This document shows, piece by piece, positions 24,957 through 32,906 of a stretch of 64,000 nucleotides of DNA. The notes beneath the pieces were generated by a model, which saw only the letters and a program-made list of their open reading frames with translations, made no database searches and had not been told where the DNA came from. Source of the stretch: Paenibacillus sanguinis 2301083 = DSM 16941 (GTDB taxonomy: Bacteria > Bacillota > Bacilli > Paenibacillales > Paenibacillaceae); the NCBI RefSeq assembly GCF_000374825.1, contig NZ_KB895388.1, positions 1-64,000 on the forward strand. The letters are read 5' to 3'. The translations under genes and the position numbers were made by a program. Position 1 is the first letter of the stretch. Each line of letters starts with the position of its first letter.

Positions 24957-26402
24957 TTAATCAGTTACAATGCCATCTTCGCCAAAGGACTTGATAGCAG
25001 CTGTCTTCACAGCATCATACATTTGTTCAGGAGTAATCTCGTTGGCAAGCAAGGCCTGCAATTTAGGCACGATGACTTCAGTCTCAATCTTGATGGCTTC
25101 CGCAGCCAGATCCGTCGGAATATCCGTACGTGCCGGCACTGCCTTGGACATCATCATCTGGTCAGCCTTCTGATTATCCTCATTACGCGGATATTCCTCA
25201 AGGACAGCCGAATTACGGGCCGATTCAGTAATTGGAGTCAGGAACAGCTCATTGCTGTAATTCGCGGCAATGGAGCCGGAGGACAGAAAGCTGATGGCAA
25301 GACCGATATTTTTGATATGCTCCTCGGAAGGCTCCTTTTTGCCGCGAAGTGCAATATAGCCATCGACTACCGCCGTCGGAATATACTCCGCTCCGTTGAA
25401 GCTAGGCACAGGCAAGGCGATATACTCGGCTTCAATCGAATCAGCCACGGCGGAGCCATCGTTGGCTTGAAGCTTCTCATTATTCAAGCGGGCAGAGTTC
25501 TCAAAGCTGACAAGACCCTTGCCCGTAATCATCGTTTGCCCGGTCAGGAACATATTCCAACGCTTGCCCGCATCGATAGAGCTGAGCTCTTTAGGCATAG
25601 AGCCATCTTCGATCATCTCCCGAAGAGCGGTAAGCAACCCCAGGAACTTCTTGCTGGTATAAGAGAATTTCAGATTTTCATCAAAATAGTCAGGCAGGCC
25701 GGCTGATTTGGCCATAATGCTTAAATAGTCTTTTGAGGTAACGCCGGAGGTGGCAAACACAAAGCCATACCGGGTGGTCTCCCCTTTATCATTTTTGACC
25801 ACCCCACGCTTAATGGCATCGCGGAATTCTTCATAGGTCCAGCCATTTTGCTGAACATTTCGCCAGTCAACACCCGCTTCCTCCAGAAATTGCTTGTTGC
25901 CGCCGATCGAGTGAATGGCCAAATAGGCAGGCAACCCGTATTGCGCTTCGCCCAGCTGGAAATGCTTCATGGCCACCTCATCATAATCCGCCTTAACCTC
26001 GTCCGATAACACTGGATTAAGGTCAAGCAGAACGCCTAAGGATGCATATTTGGAAATGCCCGTCGAACCCACCCAGGCTATATCCGGAGGTGAGCCCGCA
26101 TTCACCTGAGTATCCAGCTTCTGCGTCATATCCTCCCAGCTGGCAGGCTCGATTTTCAATGTTAGGTTGGGATACAGCTCATTGAATTCCTTTTCCATAA
26201 CGGCAAACCGTGCCTGATAGTTCGCAGAGACCGGAGGCAGCAACGCCGTAATCGTATCCTTTTGCGGCCCCGATTCGCCGTTCCCGCCACTCCCCGCTCC
26301 GTTATCCGCCGACTTGCTTCCATTCCCGCCACATGCGGACAATAACGACAGCAGCATGATGGACGACAATAATAAAATGAATACCCGTGTTCTTTTTAGC
26401 AT
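24957..26402 (-). CDS. Extracellular sugar-binding lipoprotein of ABC transporter
   Basis: 481-aa solute-binding protein (family 1). A hydrophobic signal ends in the lipobox LLSAC (Cys24) followed by a Gly/Ser-rich linker; the mature part starts near DTITALLPPVSANYQARFAVME. It would capture the imported sugar at the membrane surface; its genomic place between murQ and anmK suggests MurNAc, GlcNAc-MurNAc or anhydro forms. GGGAGG precedes the ATG. Confidence 0.85.
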   Translation of the reverse strand: MLKRTRVFILLLSSIMLLSLLSACGGNGSKSADNGAGSGGNGESGPQKDTITALLPPVSANYQARFAVMEKEFNELYPNLTLKIEPASWEDMTQKLDTQVNAGSPPDIAWVGSTGISKYASLGVLLDLNPVLSDEVKADYDEVAMKHFQLGEAQYGLPAYLAIHSIGGNKQFLEEAGVDWRNVQQNGWTYEEFRDAIKRGVVKNDKGETTRYGFVFATSGVTSKDYLSIMAKSAGLPDYFDENLKFSYTSKKFLGLLTALREMIEDGSMPKELSSIDAGKRWNMFLTGQTMITGKGLVSFENSARLNNEKLQANDGSAVADSIEAEYIALPVPSFNGAEYIPTAVVDGYIALRGKKEPSEEHIKNIGLAISFLSSGSIAANYSNELFLTPITESARNSAVLEEYPRNEDNQKADQMMMSKAVPARTDIPTDLAAEAIKIETEVIVPKLQALLANEITPEQMYDAVKTAAIKSFGEDGIVTD

Positions 26403-26486
26403 CGATACCAGCCTCCCTATAGCTTATAATATTTTCCTGCTTCCACATTTAAGACCAGCCAATGAACCGACCGGCTTCCTTTACCT

Positions 26487-27392
26487 TTACACCAGCGAAG
26501 CAATCGCTGGCTTCAACCGTCCTCCGTGGGCCGCAAGCACGCGCTCCGCTTCTGGTGCCTCGAGATCGGTCTTGATCATCATGATTGCCAGCTTGCAGTT
26601 CATCCCGGCCTTCTCCAGCATTTGTCCAGCGGTTCGCGCGTCTACACCGGTAATATTCACAATCATGCGAATGGAGCGTTCTACCAGCTTGTTATTGCTA
26701 GCCTTCAGATCAATCATCAAATTATTGTACGTTTTACCCAACTTGACCATAGTACAAGTCGTCAGCATATTAAGCACCAGCTTCTGCGCCGTCCCTGCCT
26801 TTAACCGGGTGGAGCCGCTGATTACCTCAGGTCCAACCACAGGTGCGATACAAACATCAACAAGAGGCTCAAACTTTGAATCCTTATTGTTACAGACACC
26901 GATAGTAGCTGCCCCATAATGCCTAGCTTTTACCAAAGCGCCAATGACATAATTCGCACTGCCGCTTGCTGAAATTCCGATCACTACATCCTTGTCTGTG
27001 ACACCGATACGCTCAATCAAATCGCTTCCAGCAGCCGCATCATCTTCACAGCCCTCGACCGCAGTGCGCAAGGCTGTGTCCCCGCCCGCGATATATCCCT
27101 GAACCAGCGAGGGGTCTGTGCCAAAGGTGGGAGGACATTCCGATGCGTCCAAAACGCCCAATCTCCCCGAAGTGCCCGCCCCTATATAATACATGCGGCC
27201 ACCAGTGGATAATTTGTGGTATAGAATGTCTACGGCTTTTGAAATTTGCGGAATTTCTTCAGCTATAGCAGCCGGGACCAGGGCATCCTGTTGATTGATC
27301 AACTGAACCATCTCCTCCGTATTACATTCATCGATCATTAATGTATCCGGGTTCACTGCCTCTGTGGTCAATCCCGCAAGGTAGTTATTCAT
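26487..27392 (-). CDS. murQ: N-acetylmuramic acid 6-phosphate etherase
   Basis: 301-aa cytoplasmic SIS-domain enzyme that removes D-lactate from MurNAc-6-phosphate to give GlcNAc-6-phosphate. Signature YYIGAGTSGRLGVLDASECPPTFG (residues about 63-86) and ISASGSANYVIGAL are visible, with the C-terminal helical part TGVDARTAGQMLEKAG. AAAGGAGGG precedes the ATG. It is the first gene of the recycling operon, behind a strong promoter. Confidence 0.93.
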   Translation of the reverse strand: MNNYLAGLTTEAVNPDTLMIDECNTEEMVQLINQQDALVPAAIAEEIPQISKAVDILYHKLSTGGRMYYIGAGTSGRLGVLDASECPPTFGTDPSLVQGYIAGGDTALRTAVEGCEDDAAAGSDLIERIGVTDKDVVIGISASGSANYVIGALVKARHYGAATIGVCNNKDSKFEPLVDVCIAPVVGPEVISGSTRLKAGTAQKLVLNMLTTCTMVKLGKTYNNLMIDLKASNNKLVERSIRMIVNITGVDARTAGQMLEKAGMNCKLAIMMIKTDLEAPEAERVLAAHGGRLKPAIASLV

Positions 27393-27427
27393 TTTCCACC
27401 CTCCTTTTCTGTTTATCTAACACGTAA

Positions 27428-27444
27428 ATAACATAATACGTTAT
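27428..27444. promoter_or_regulatory. Palindromic operator candidate upstream of murQ
   Basis: ATAACATAATACGTTAT is a 17-bp near-perfect palindrome (half-sites ATAACRT) between the murQ promoter and its start, downstream of the -10. A likely binding site for the RpiR/MurR-type regulator encoded upstream; this assignment is inferred. Confidence 0.5.
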
Positions 27445-27470
27445 ATTTTCTAACAGGTTTTATGTTTTTA

Positions 27471-27499
27471 ATAGTAAACCATCCAAAAGATGTCGTCAA
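27471..27499 (-). promoter_or_regulatory. Sigma-A promoter of the murQ-murK operon
   Basis: Minus strand -35 TTGACG (27494-27499) and -10 TACTAT (27471-27476), 17-bp spacer, about 80 bases before the murQ start. Confidence 0.7.
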
Positions 27500-27582
27500 T
27501 AGATTTTGAAATTAAATTTCACAAAAAAATATTTTTTTGTTTTTTTAATTCAAATATTACACCTTCTGTTATAACACATTTA

Positions 27583-27595
27583 TGAAGCGCTTACA
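27583..27595. promoter_or_regulatory. Imperfect cre-like site
   Basis: TGAAGCGCTTACA resembles a catabolite-responsive element (AAGCGCTT core) but is one base short of the 14-bp consensus. It lies about 90 bases upstream of the murQ -35. Confidence 0.25.
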
Positions 27596-27718
27596 ATACT
27601 GATTTAACAGTACTTAAGTCGCAAACAGCATGCTGATGCTCGCCCTGCATCCCTACTCTCACCATCAAACGCTTGCCCCTCACACTCCCTTCTCATGCCC
27701 AGCCATGTAACACTCAAC

Positions 27719-27773
27719 GGTGGATTTTCATTGCACAAACCCTAAAGTGCATGGCTAAAACCACCGATTTTTT
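27719..27773 (+). terminator. Orphan terminator-like hairpin on the plus strand
   Basis: GGTGGATTTTCATTGCAC pairs with GTGCATGGCTAAAACCACC (27719-27765) and is followed by GATTTTTT on the plus strand. No plus-strand gene precedes it, so it may end a small RNA or be a structure of another kind. Confidence 0.45.
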
Positions 27774-27831
27774 AGTAGAAAACCTGACATAGATATGAAT
27801 CTACGCTTTTTGTGTTTCTTTTTAAGCATAG

Positions 27832-27858
27832 AAAAAAAGCACTGATTCAGAATCAGTA
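27832..27858 (-). terminator. Terminator of murR
   Basis: Minus strand ACTGATTCTGAATCAGT palindromic stem (27841-27857) followed by GCTTTTTTT, 33 bases behind the murR stop. Confidence 0.75.
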
Positions 27859-27891
27859 CCTAGCTTTATCCTTATGTGCTGCTGAAGGTGA

Positions 27892-28755
27892 TTAATCTCG
27901 TTGCTTCCTCTTTAAAATATTGTGGGTCTTGGTCAAATAGGTTTTGACTGACTCATATTCCGCACTAGCTACCCCCGCAAACAATATATCAATCACCGTA
28001 AGCATGGCGATACGCGAACCCATAGCACCGCTGCGAATTGTGATTTCAGGCGTTGATATGCTTAACACAATATCCGCCCGTTCCGCCAGCTCACTCTTGT
28101 TGTATTTGGTAATAGCGATACATTGAACACCGTTTCTCTGTACGATTTCCAGAGCATCAAGAATATCACTGGTAGCGCCCGAATTGGAAATAAAAATAGC
28201 AACATCTTCCTTCTCCAGCAGGGTAGCTGCTGTGAGCTGGCTGTGCCCATCGGTATAAGCATGACATATCTTGCTGATTCGCGAAAATTTCTGTTCTCCA
28301 TCCATACATACCAGACCAGAGGCGCCGATTCCGAAGAAAACGATACGCTTGCTCTGACATAGCAGTCCAACGGCTCGGGCAATCTCCTTACGGTCGATCA
28401 CACTCAGCGTATCCTCAATCGACTTGCAATTATTCAAGGAGACATTTGAAATAATGGTTGAAAGATCATCCCCGGGTTGAATGTCAGTATACTGCTCTCT
28501 TGCCTCCTCATCTCGGGAGCCCAGGGATGCAGAGATACTCACGATGAAGTTGCGATAGCCGCTATAACCCATCGTTTTGCAGAAGCGCAGCACCGAGGCA
28601 TCGCTTGTCTTACTTAATTGCGCCAGCTCCTTGATGGAAAGATGGGGAATCTCTTCAGTATTCTCCAGAATATAATCGCCAACCAGCCGTTCAACCGGAG
28701 TCAAGCTGTCCCACATTTCACGAATTTTAATCAGTATATTGTCATTTAGACTCAT
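27892..28755 (-). CDS. murR: MurR/RpiR family transcriptional regulator
   Basis: 287-aa regulator with an N-terminal RpiR helix-turn-helix (LSIKELAQLSKTSDASVLRFCKTMGYSGYRNF, about residues 39-70) and a C-terminal SIS phosphosugar-binding domain (IVFFGIGASGLVCMDGEQKF, ISNSGATSDILDAL). By analogy with E. coli and Bacillus MurR it would repress the murQ operon and respond to MurNAc-6-phosphate. It has its own terminator and lies 500 bases upstream of murQ on the same strand. Confidence 0.85.
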   Translation of the reverse strand: MSLNDNILIKIREMWDSLTPVERLVGDYILENTEEIPHLSIKELAQLSKTSDASVLRFCKTMGYSGYRNFIVSISASLGSRDEEAREQYTDIQPGDDLSTIISNVSLNNCKSIEDTLSVIDRKEIARAVGLLCQSKRIVFFGIGASGLVCMDGEQKFSRISKICHAYTDGHSQLTAATLLEKEDVAIFISNSGATSDILDALEIVQRNGVQCIAITKYNKSELAERADIVLSISTPEITIRSGAMGSRIAMLTVIDILFAGVASAEYESVKTYLTKTHNILKRKQRD

Positions 28756-28824
28756 AATCTACCTACTCTTGATTTATTTAGACCTTATAACATCATAATC
28801 AATAGTGGCCTATAATTTCAATAA

Positions 28825-28880
28825 CAAAAAAACTGCCCATACCCGTGGACCTCTTTAAGGGACCCGCGTATGGGCTGGGC
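28825..28880 (-). terminator. Terminator of sigG
   Basis: Minus strand GCCCATACGCGGGTCC pairs with GGTCCACGGGTATGGGC and is followed by TTTTTTT, just behind the sigG stop at 28885. Confidence 0.85.
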
Positions 28881-28884
28881 AAAA

Positions 28885-29664
28885 CTATTTCACATGCTTC
28901 TGCATTTGTAAAATGGCGGACTTCTCAAGCCGGGAGACCTGAGCCTGGGAGATGCCGATTTCGTCGGCCACCTCCATCTGTGTCTTTCCCTCAAAAAAGC
29001 GCATGGACAAAATCATCTTCTCCCGTTTGCCTAATCGCTGCATTGCTTCGCGAAGTGCGATTTCCTCAATCCAGGAGACATCCTTGTTCCTGTCATCGCT
29101 AATTTGATCCATGACGTAGATGGGGTCACCTCCATCATGATAGATCGGTTCAAACAAGGAGACGGGGTCCTGGATGGCGTCCAAGGCAAATACGACGTCT
29201 TCCTTAGGCAGCCCCAGCGCCTCGGAAATTTCAAAGATTGTAGGCTCGCGTGAATTGCGGTTGGTTAAGCTATCCCGCATTTGCAAAGCCTTATAAGCGA
29301 TGTCACGCAGACTGCGGGATACCCGGATCGGGTTATTATCCCGCAAGTATCGGCGGATTTCCCCGATGATCATCGGCACCGCATAGGTAGAGAATTTCAC
29401 GTTTTGTGATAAATCAAAATTATCGATGGCTTTCATGAGTCCGATACAACCAACCTGGAACAGGTCGTCCACATATTCCCCGCGATTGTTGAATCGCTGA
29501 ATAACACTCAGCACGAGTCTCAAGTTGCCATTCACAAGCTTTTCTCTGGCTGATCTTACGTGGTCCTGCTGCAAGGAGCGGAACAGCTCTCGCATCTCCG
29601 CATTGGTTAGTACGGGTAACTTGGCGGTATCTACACCGCAAATTTCTACTTTATTTCGGGTCAT
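28885..29664 (-). CDS. sigG: Forespore sigma factor G
   Basis: 259-aa late forespore RNA polymerase sigma factor. Region 2 shows NLRLVLSVIQRFNNRGEYVDDLFQVGCIGLMKAID, region 3 PTIFEISEALGLPKEDV, and region 4 EVADEIGISQAQVSRLEKSA. The N-terminus MTRNKVEICGVDTAKLPVL is the SigG-specific segment. GGGAGGT precedes the ATG at 29664 with nine-base spacing; the longer frame begins within that site. Follows sigE by 77 bases as in B. subtilis. Confidence 0.94.
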   Translation of the reverse strand: MTRNKVEICGVDTAKLPVLTNAEMRELFRSLQQDHVRSAREKLVNGNLRLVLSVIQRFNNRGEYVDDLFQVGCIGLMKAIDNFDLSQNVKFSTYAVPMIIGEIRRYLRDNNPIRVSRSLRDIAYKALQMRDSLTNRNSREPTIFEISEALGLPKEDVVFALDAIQDPVSLFEPIYHDGGDPIYVMDQISDDRNKDVSWIEEIALREAMQRLGKREKMILSMRFFEGKTQMEVADEIGISQAQVSRLEKSAILQMQKHVK

Positions 29665-29741
29665 CGTGTCTTTACCTCCCAAGGAGAAACTATTGATCAG
29701 TATCTCCCGGGACTGTATTTTTATTCCGCTTCAGGAATTCG

Positions 29742-30464
29742 CTACACCATCTTGTTGAACTCCTTGCGCAGGCGCTTAATGATTCGCTTTTCCAGTCTGG
29801 AAATGTAAGATTGTGAAATGCCCAGCAGATCGGCTACATCTTTTTGCGTCTTCTCATCCCCATCCACAAGGCCGAATCGCAGCTCCATAATCATCCGCTC
29901 CCGCTCGGTTAATTTGTCCAACGCCTTGTGCAAGAGCTTACGGTCCACCTGCTCCTCGATATTACGATAAATCGTATCATTCTCTGTGCCAAGCACGTCT
30001 GACAGCAGCAGTTCATTGCCATCCCAGTCAATATTGAGCGGTTCGTCAAAAGAGACTTCGCTCCGGATTTTGCTATTACGCCGCAGGTACATCAGAATTT
30101 CATTTTCAATGCAACGAGAAGCATAGGTGGCCAGCTTGATCTTTTTCTCCGGGTCAAAGGTATTCACCGCCTTGATTAGACCAATGGCTCCAATAGACAC
30201 CAGATCCTCGATATTGATACCTGTGTTCTCGAACTTGCGGGCAATGTAAACGACCAAGCGCAGATTACGCTCGATCAACATCGCCCGAATGCTGGAATCC
30301 CCTCCCGGAAGCCGCTGAAGCAAATATTCCTCCTCTTCGCGCGTCAGTGGGGGCGGCAGTGCTTCACTTCCGCCAATATAATAAATCTCTTCACTTTTTA
30401 GCCCCAAAAGAAACAGTAAGCGGTAGTATTGAAGTTGCAGCATCATTTTCCACTTTACACGCAT
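29742..30464 (-). CDS. sigE: Mother-cell sigma factor E precursor
   Basis: 240-aa early mother-cell sigma factor made as pro-sigma-E. The N-terminal pro-sequence ([20 protein letters not shown]) is amphipathic and membrane-associated; cleavage by SpoIIGA is expected near [14 protein letters not shown]. Region 2: [26 protein letters not shown]; region 4: [25 protein letters not shown] precedes the ATG. Co-transcribed with spoIIGA, 18 bases apart. Confidence 0.94.
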   Translation of the reverse strand: MRVKWKMMLQLQYYRLLFLLGLKSEEIYYIGGSEALPPPLTREEEEYLLQRLPGGDSSIRAMLIERNLRLVVYIARKFENTGINIEDLVSIGAIGLIKAVNTFDPEKKIKLATYASRCIENEILMYLRRNSKIRSEVSFDEPLNIDWDGNELLLSDVLGTENDTIYRNIEEQVDRKLLHKALDKLTERERMIMELRFGLVDGDEKTQKDVADLLGISQSYISRLEKRIIKRLRKEFNKMV

Positions 30465-30482
30465 ATCCTCTGTCCTCCCATA

Positions 30483-31466
30483 TTACGTTCCCGTTTTGCT
30501 AACGGCATTCAGCATTGAATCGTTGGTCTCGCCTGCTTCCACCGTTTCAATCAGAGCCGGATGAATAATCGCCCGATAAGCGCCTTCTGCCGATAGACGG
30601 CCGCCATCCCAACCCACCAATACGCGCGTGGATCGATACACTGACCCATCCAGACGTACTGTCACCTCATCCGGCTTGAGCGCCAGCATGAATTGGGCAT
30701 TTCTGTTCACGCCCCGGTAAGGAACCAGACGCAGCCGATGAGGCCAAGGAAAGGCCCCTGCCTCTGACCATTCCAGAATGAGGTTGTCCGCCTGCTCATG
30801 AGCCAGCTTTCCCTGATAGGCAGAAGGCAGAACCTCTTCCCACAACGACGCCTCCATCACCATGACCGGTAAGCCACTTAGCGGATCGGACAACTGGTTG
30901 CCCGTATCGATCAGACCTGTGCAAGCGACCACCGTCCCCTCTAGATGCACCTCTACTTCCGCCAGAAAGGTATCGATCCTTTCCTGCCTTTGCCTGGCGA
31001 GCATAACCCTCCGGAACCACAGCAATACAATAAAGAAGCACACCAGCATGAAGACTGTCCGGATTTGCAGCGAGAAGCCAAGGCCTCCGGAAGCCGAATA
31101 CCAGATCCCGCTCCAGACCTCTCCGCTATCCTGTAGCAAATAGTGAATACCCAAAATTCCACCGGCGGCCACAAAGTTAATCATATAGAACGCGCCCATA
31201 TTCCTTAAATAATTTTGTAAGCCTCCAAATCCAAACGCGACCCACAGCATGACGACAGAGAAAAGAAACTTCACCAGAAAAGTAAACATAAAATCCAGTT
31301 CCGGTAAAAACATCATCAACACATATAAAGCTCCCACCACAGCCGAGAGAATGACGCGCCAGAGAATAACCCTCTGCTTGCGCAGCCATGCCGTAGCCAG
31401 CAATAAGCAAGCATCTATGGCTAGATTCATAGCGAATATAAGATCGATATAGACTATCAACGGCAT
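30483..31466 (-). CDS. spoIIGA: Pro-sigma-E processing aspartic protease SpoIIGA
   Basis: 327-aa protein with five hydrophobic segments in residues 1-155 and a C-terminal aspartic-protease-like domain with catalytic Asp187 in GLIDTGNQLSDPLSGLP. It cleaves pro-sigma-E after a forespore signal (SpoIIR). AGGTG precedes the ATG. First gene of the spoIIG operon, with Spo0A-like boxes and a long-spacer promoter upstream. Confidence 0.93.
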   Translation of the reverse strand: MPLIVYIDLIFAMNLAIDACLLLATAWLRKQRVILWRVILSAVVGALYVLMMFLPELDFMFTFLVKFLFSVVMLWVAFGFGGLQNYLRNMGAFYMINFVAAGGILGIHYLLQDSGEVWSGIWYSASGGLGFSLQIRTVFMLVCFFIVLLWFRRVMLARQRQERIDTFLAEVEVHLEGTVVACTGLIDTGNQLSDPLSGLPVMVMEASLWEEVLPSAYQGKLAHEQADNLILEWSEAGAFPWPHRLRLVPYRGVNRNAQFMLALKPDEVTVRLDGSVYRSTRVLVGWDGGRLSAEGAYRAIIHPALIETVEAGETNDSMLNAVSKTGT

Positions 31467-31491
31467 TCACCTGCCTGGGGAGATGCTTATC

Positions 31492-31524
31492 AGTATAAAG
31501 AGAAACATTTATAAAGTCTGTCTA
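31492..31524 (-). promoter_or_regulatory. spoIIG-type promoter with extended spacer and Spo0A boxes
   Basis: Minus strand -10 TATACT (31492-31497) and -35 TAGACA (31519-31524) are 21 bases apart, like the unusual spacing of the Spo0A-activated spoIIG promoter of B. subtilis. Spo0A-box-like sequences (consensus TGTCGAA) lie at 31519-31525 (TGTCTAA, overlapping the -35) and 31553-31559 (TGTCGAG). Confidence 0.55.
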
Positions 31525-31640
31525 AAATTGCAAGCAAAAACCCACTAATTTTGTCGAGGAGAAATTTGGGAGAATAGGAGGTTCAGAGAGCCAGTCAGGC
31601 CGTCCTCTACTGAAAAGAGCATGAGGGGATGACTAATCGC

Positions 31641-31675
31641 AAAAAAGACCTTAGCCCACCGGGGGCCAAGGTCTT
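31641..31675 (-). terminator. Terminator of ftsZ
   Basis: Minus strand AAGACCTTGGCCCCCGGTGG pairs with GGGCTAAGGTCTT, followed by TTTTTT; 25 bases behind the ftsZ stop. Confidence 0.85.
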
Positions 31676-31700
31676 GGGGAAGACGAAACAGTATTTCTAT

Positions 31701-32849
31701 CTATTCATTATTATTCCGGGAACGATTGCGAAGAAATGTCGGAATATCCAATTGATCACTATTAGATGAGTTCCCAAACGGTCTCAGCGACGGAGCCTGA
31801 CGGTTCTCTTGAGACTCCGATATGCTTGGAGTCCCCGAAGCACCTGGTGCGCCCGGAGCCGTAGCTGTCGGTTTGCGAGTCAGATGAGAGACATCCTTGT
31901 GCTCAAACCCTGTCGCAATGACCGTTACCTTAATCTCTTCCTTCATATCTTCATCAATGATGGCACCAAATATCATGTTCACTTCCGGATCGGAAGCAGC
32001 AATCACGATCTCAGCCGCCTCATTGACCTCATACAACGACAGGTTCGCCCCACCGGTAATATTCATGATCACACCACGGGCACCTTCGATGGAAGTCTCC
32101 AGCAGTGGGCTCATAATCGCCTTGCGTGCCGCTTCGGCCGCGCGATTCTCACCAGTAGCCAGTCCAATTCCCATCAGAGCCGATCCGCGTTCTGTCATGA
32201 TCGTCTTTACGTCGGCGAAGTCCAAGTTGATCAAGCCAGGTACGGCGATCAGATCGGAAATACCTTGTACCGCCTGACGCAATACATTATCTGCTTCACG
32301 GAATGCTTCCAGCATCGGTGTCTTCTTGTCTACAATCTCAAGCAAGCGATCGTTCGGAATAACGATAAGCGTGTCTACTTTTTCCTTCAACGCTTCAATG
32401 CCAAGCACAGCTTGGGAAGAACGCTTGCGTCCTTCAAACGTAAACGGTCTGGTTACTACACCAACCGTCAGCGCGCCACACTCTCTGGCAATTTCAGCGA
32501 TGACTGGCGCAGCCCCCGTACCGGTGCCGCCACCCATACCAGCGGTAACGAACACCATATCCGCACCCTTCAACGTATTGGCAATCAGCTCACGGGATTC
32601 CTCCGCCGCTTTCTTGCCTACCTCCGGATTTGCTCCAGCTCCAAGGCCGCGCGTAAGCTTGTCTCCGATCTGCAATTTATGCTCGGATTTGGCCAGATGC
32701 AGTGCTTGCGCATCTGTATTCACCGTGATGAATTCTACGCCTTGCACACCATTCTCGATCATCCGGTTCACAGCGTTGCTTCCGCCGCCGCCAACTCCGA
32801 TAACCTTGATTTGAGCCAAGCTCTCCATTTCAAAATCAAATTCCAACAT
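31701..32849 (-). CDS. ftsZ: Cell division GTPase FtsZ
   Basis: 382-aa tubulin homologue forming the Z-ring. Nucleotide-binding parts: [13 protein letters not shown] near residue 16, [16 protein letters not shown] (the tubulin signature), T7 loop [11 protein letters not shown]. The C-terminal peptide [12 protein letters not shown] binds FtsA and SepF. The ATG at 32849 ([13 protein letters not shown]) fits the family; the frame extends to 32870 through its ribosome site. Follows ftsA by 57 bases. Confidence 0.96.
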   Translation of the reverse strand: MLEFDFEMESLAQIKVIGVGGGGSNAVNRMIENGVQGVEFITVNTDAQALHLAKSEHKLQIGDKLTRGLGAGANPEVGKKAAEESRELIANTLKGADMVFVTAGMGGGTGTGAAPVIAEIARECGALTVGVVTRPFTFEGRKRSSQAVLGIEALKEKVDTLIVIPNDRLLEIVDKKTPMLEAFREADNVLRQAVQGISDLIAVPGLINLDFADVKTIMTERGSALMGIGLATGENRAAEAARKAIMSPLLETSIEGARGVIMNITGGANLSLYEVNEAAEIVIAASDPEVNMIFGAIIDEDMKEEIKVTVIATGFEHKDVSHLTRKPTATAPGAPGASGTPSISESQENRQAPSLRPFGNSSNSDQLDIPTFLRNRSRNNNE

Positions 32850-32906
32850 ACTCTTCCATCTCCCCCTCAATGTGCATGGATGGCCCGTTTATTATCCCTG
32901 AACCAA

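Noticed and set aside
27583..27595. Full cre site for CcpA upstream of murQ.
   Set aside because: Only 13 bases match; one base is missing relative to the 14-bp consensus, so it is kept only as a weak candidate.
27445..27891. CRISPR array or riboswitch in the 500-base gap upstream of murQ.
   Set aside because: No direct repeats with spacers and no known aptamer consensus (such as glmS or purine type) could be recognised; only promoter, palindromes and hairpins are visible.
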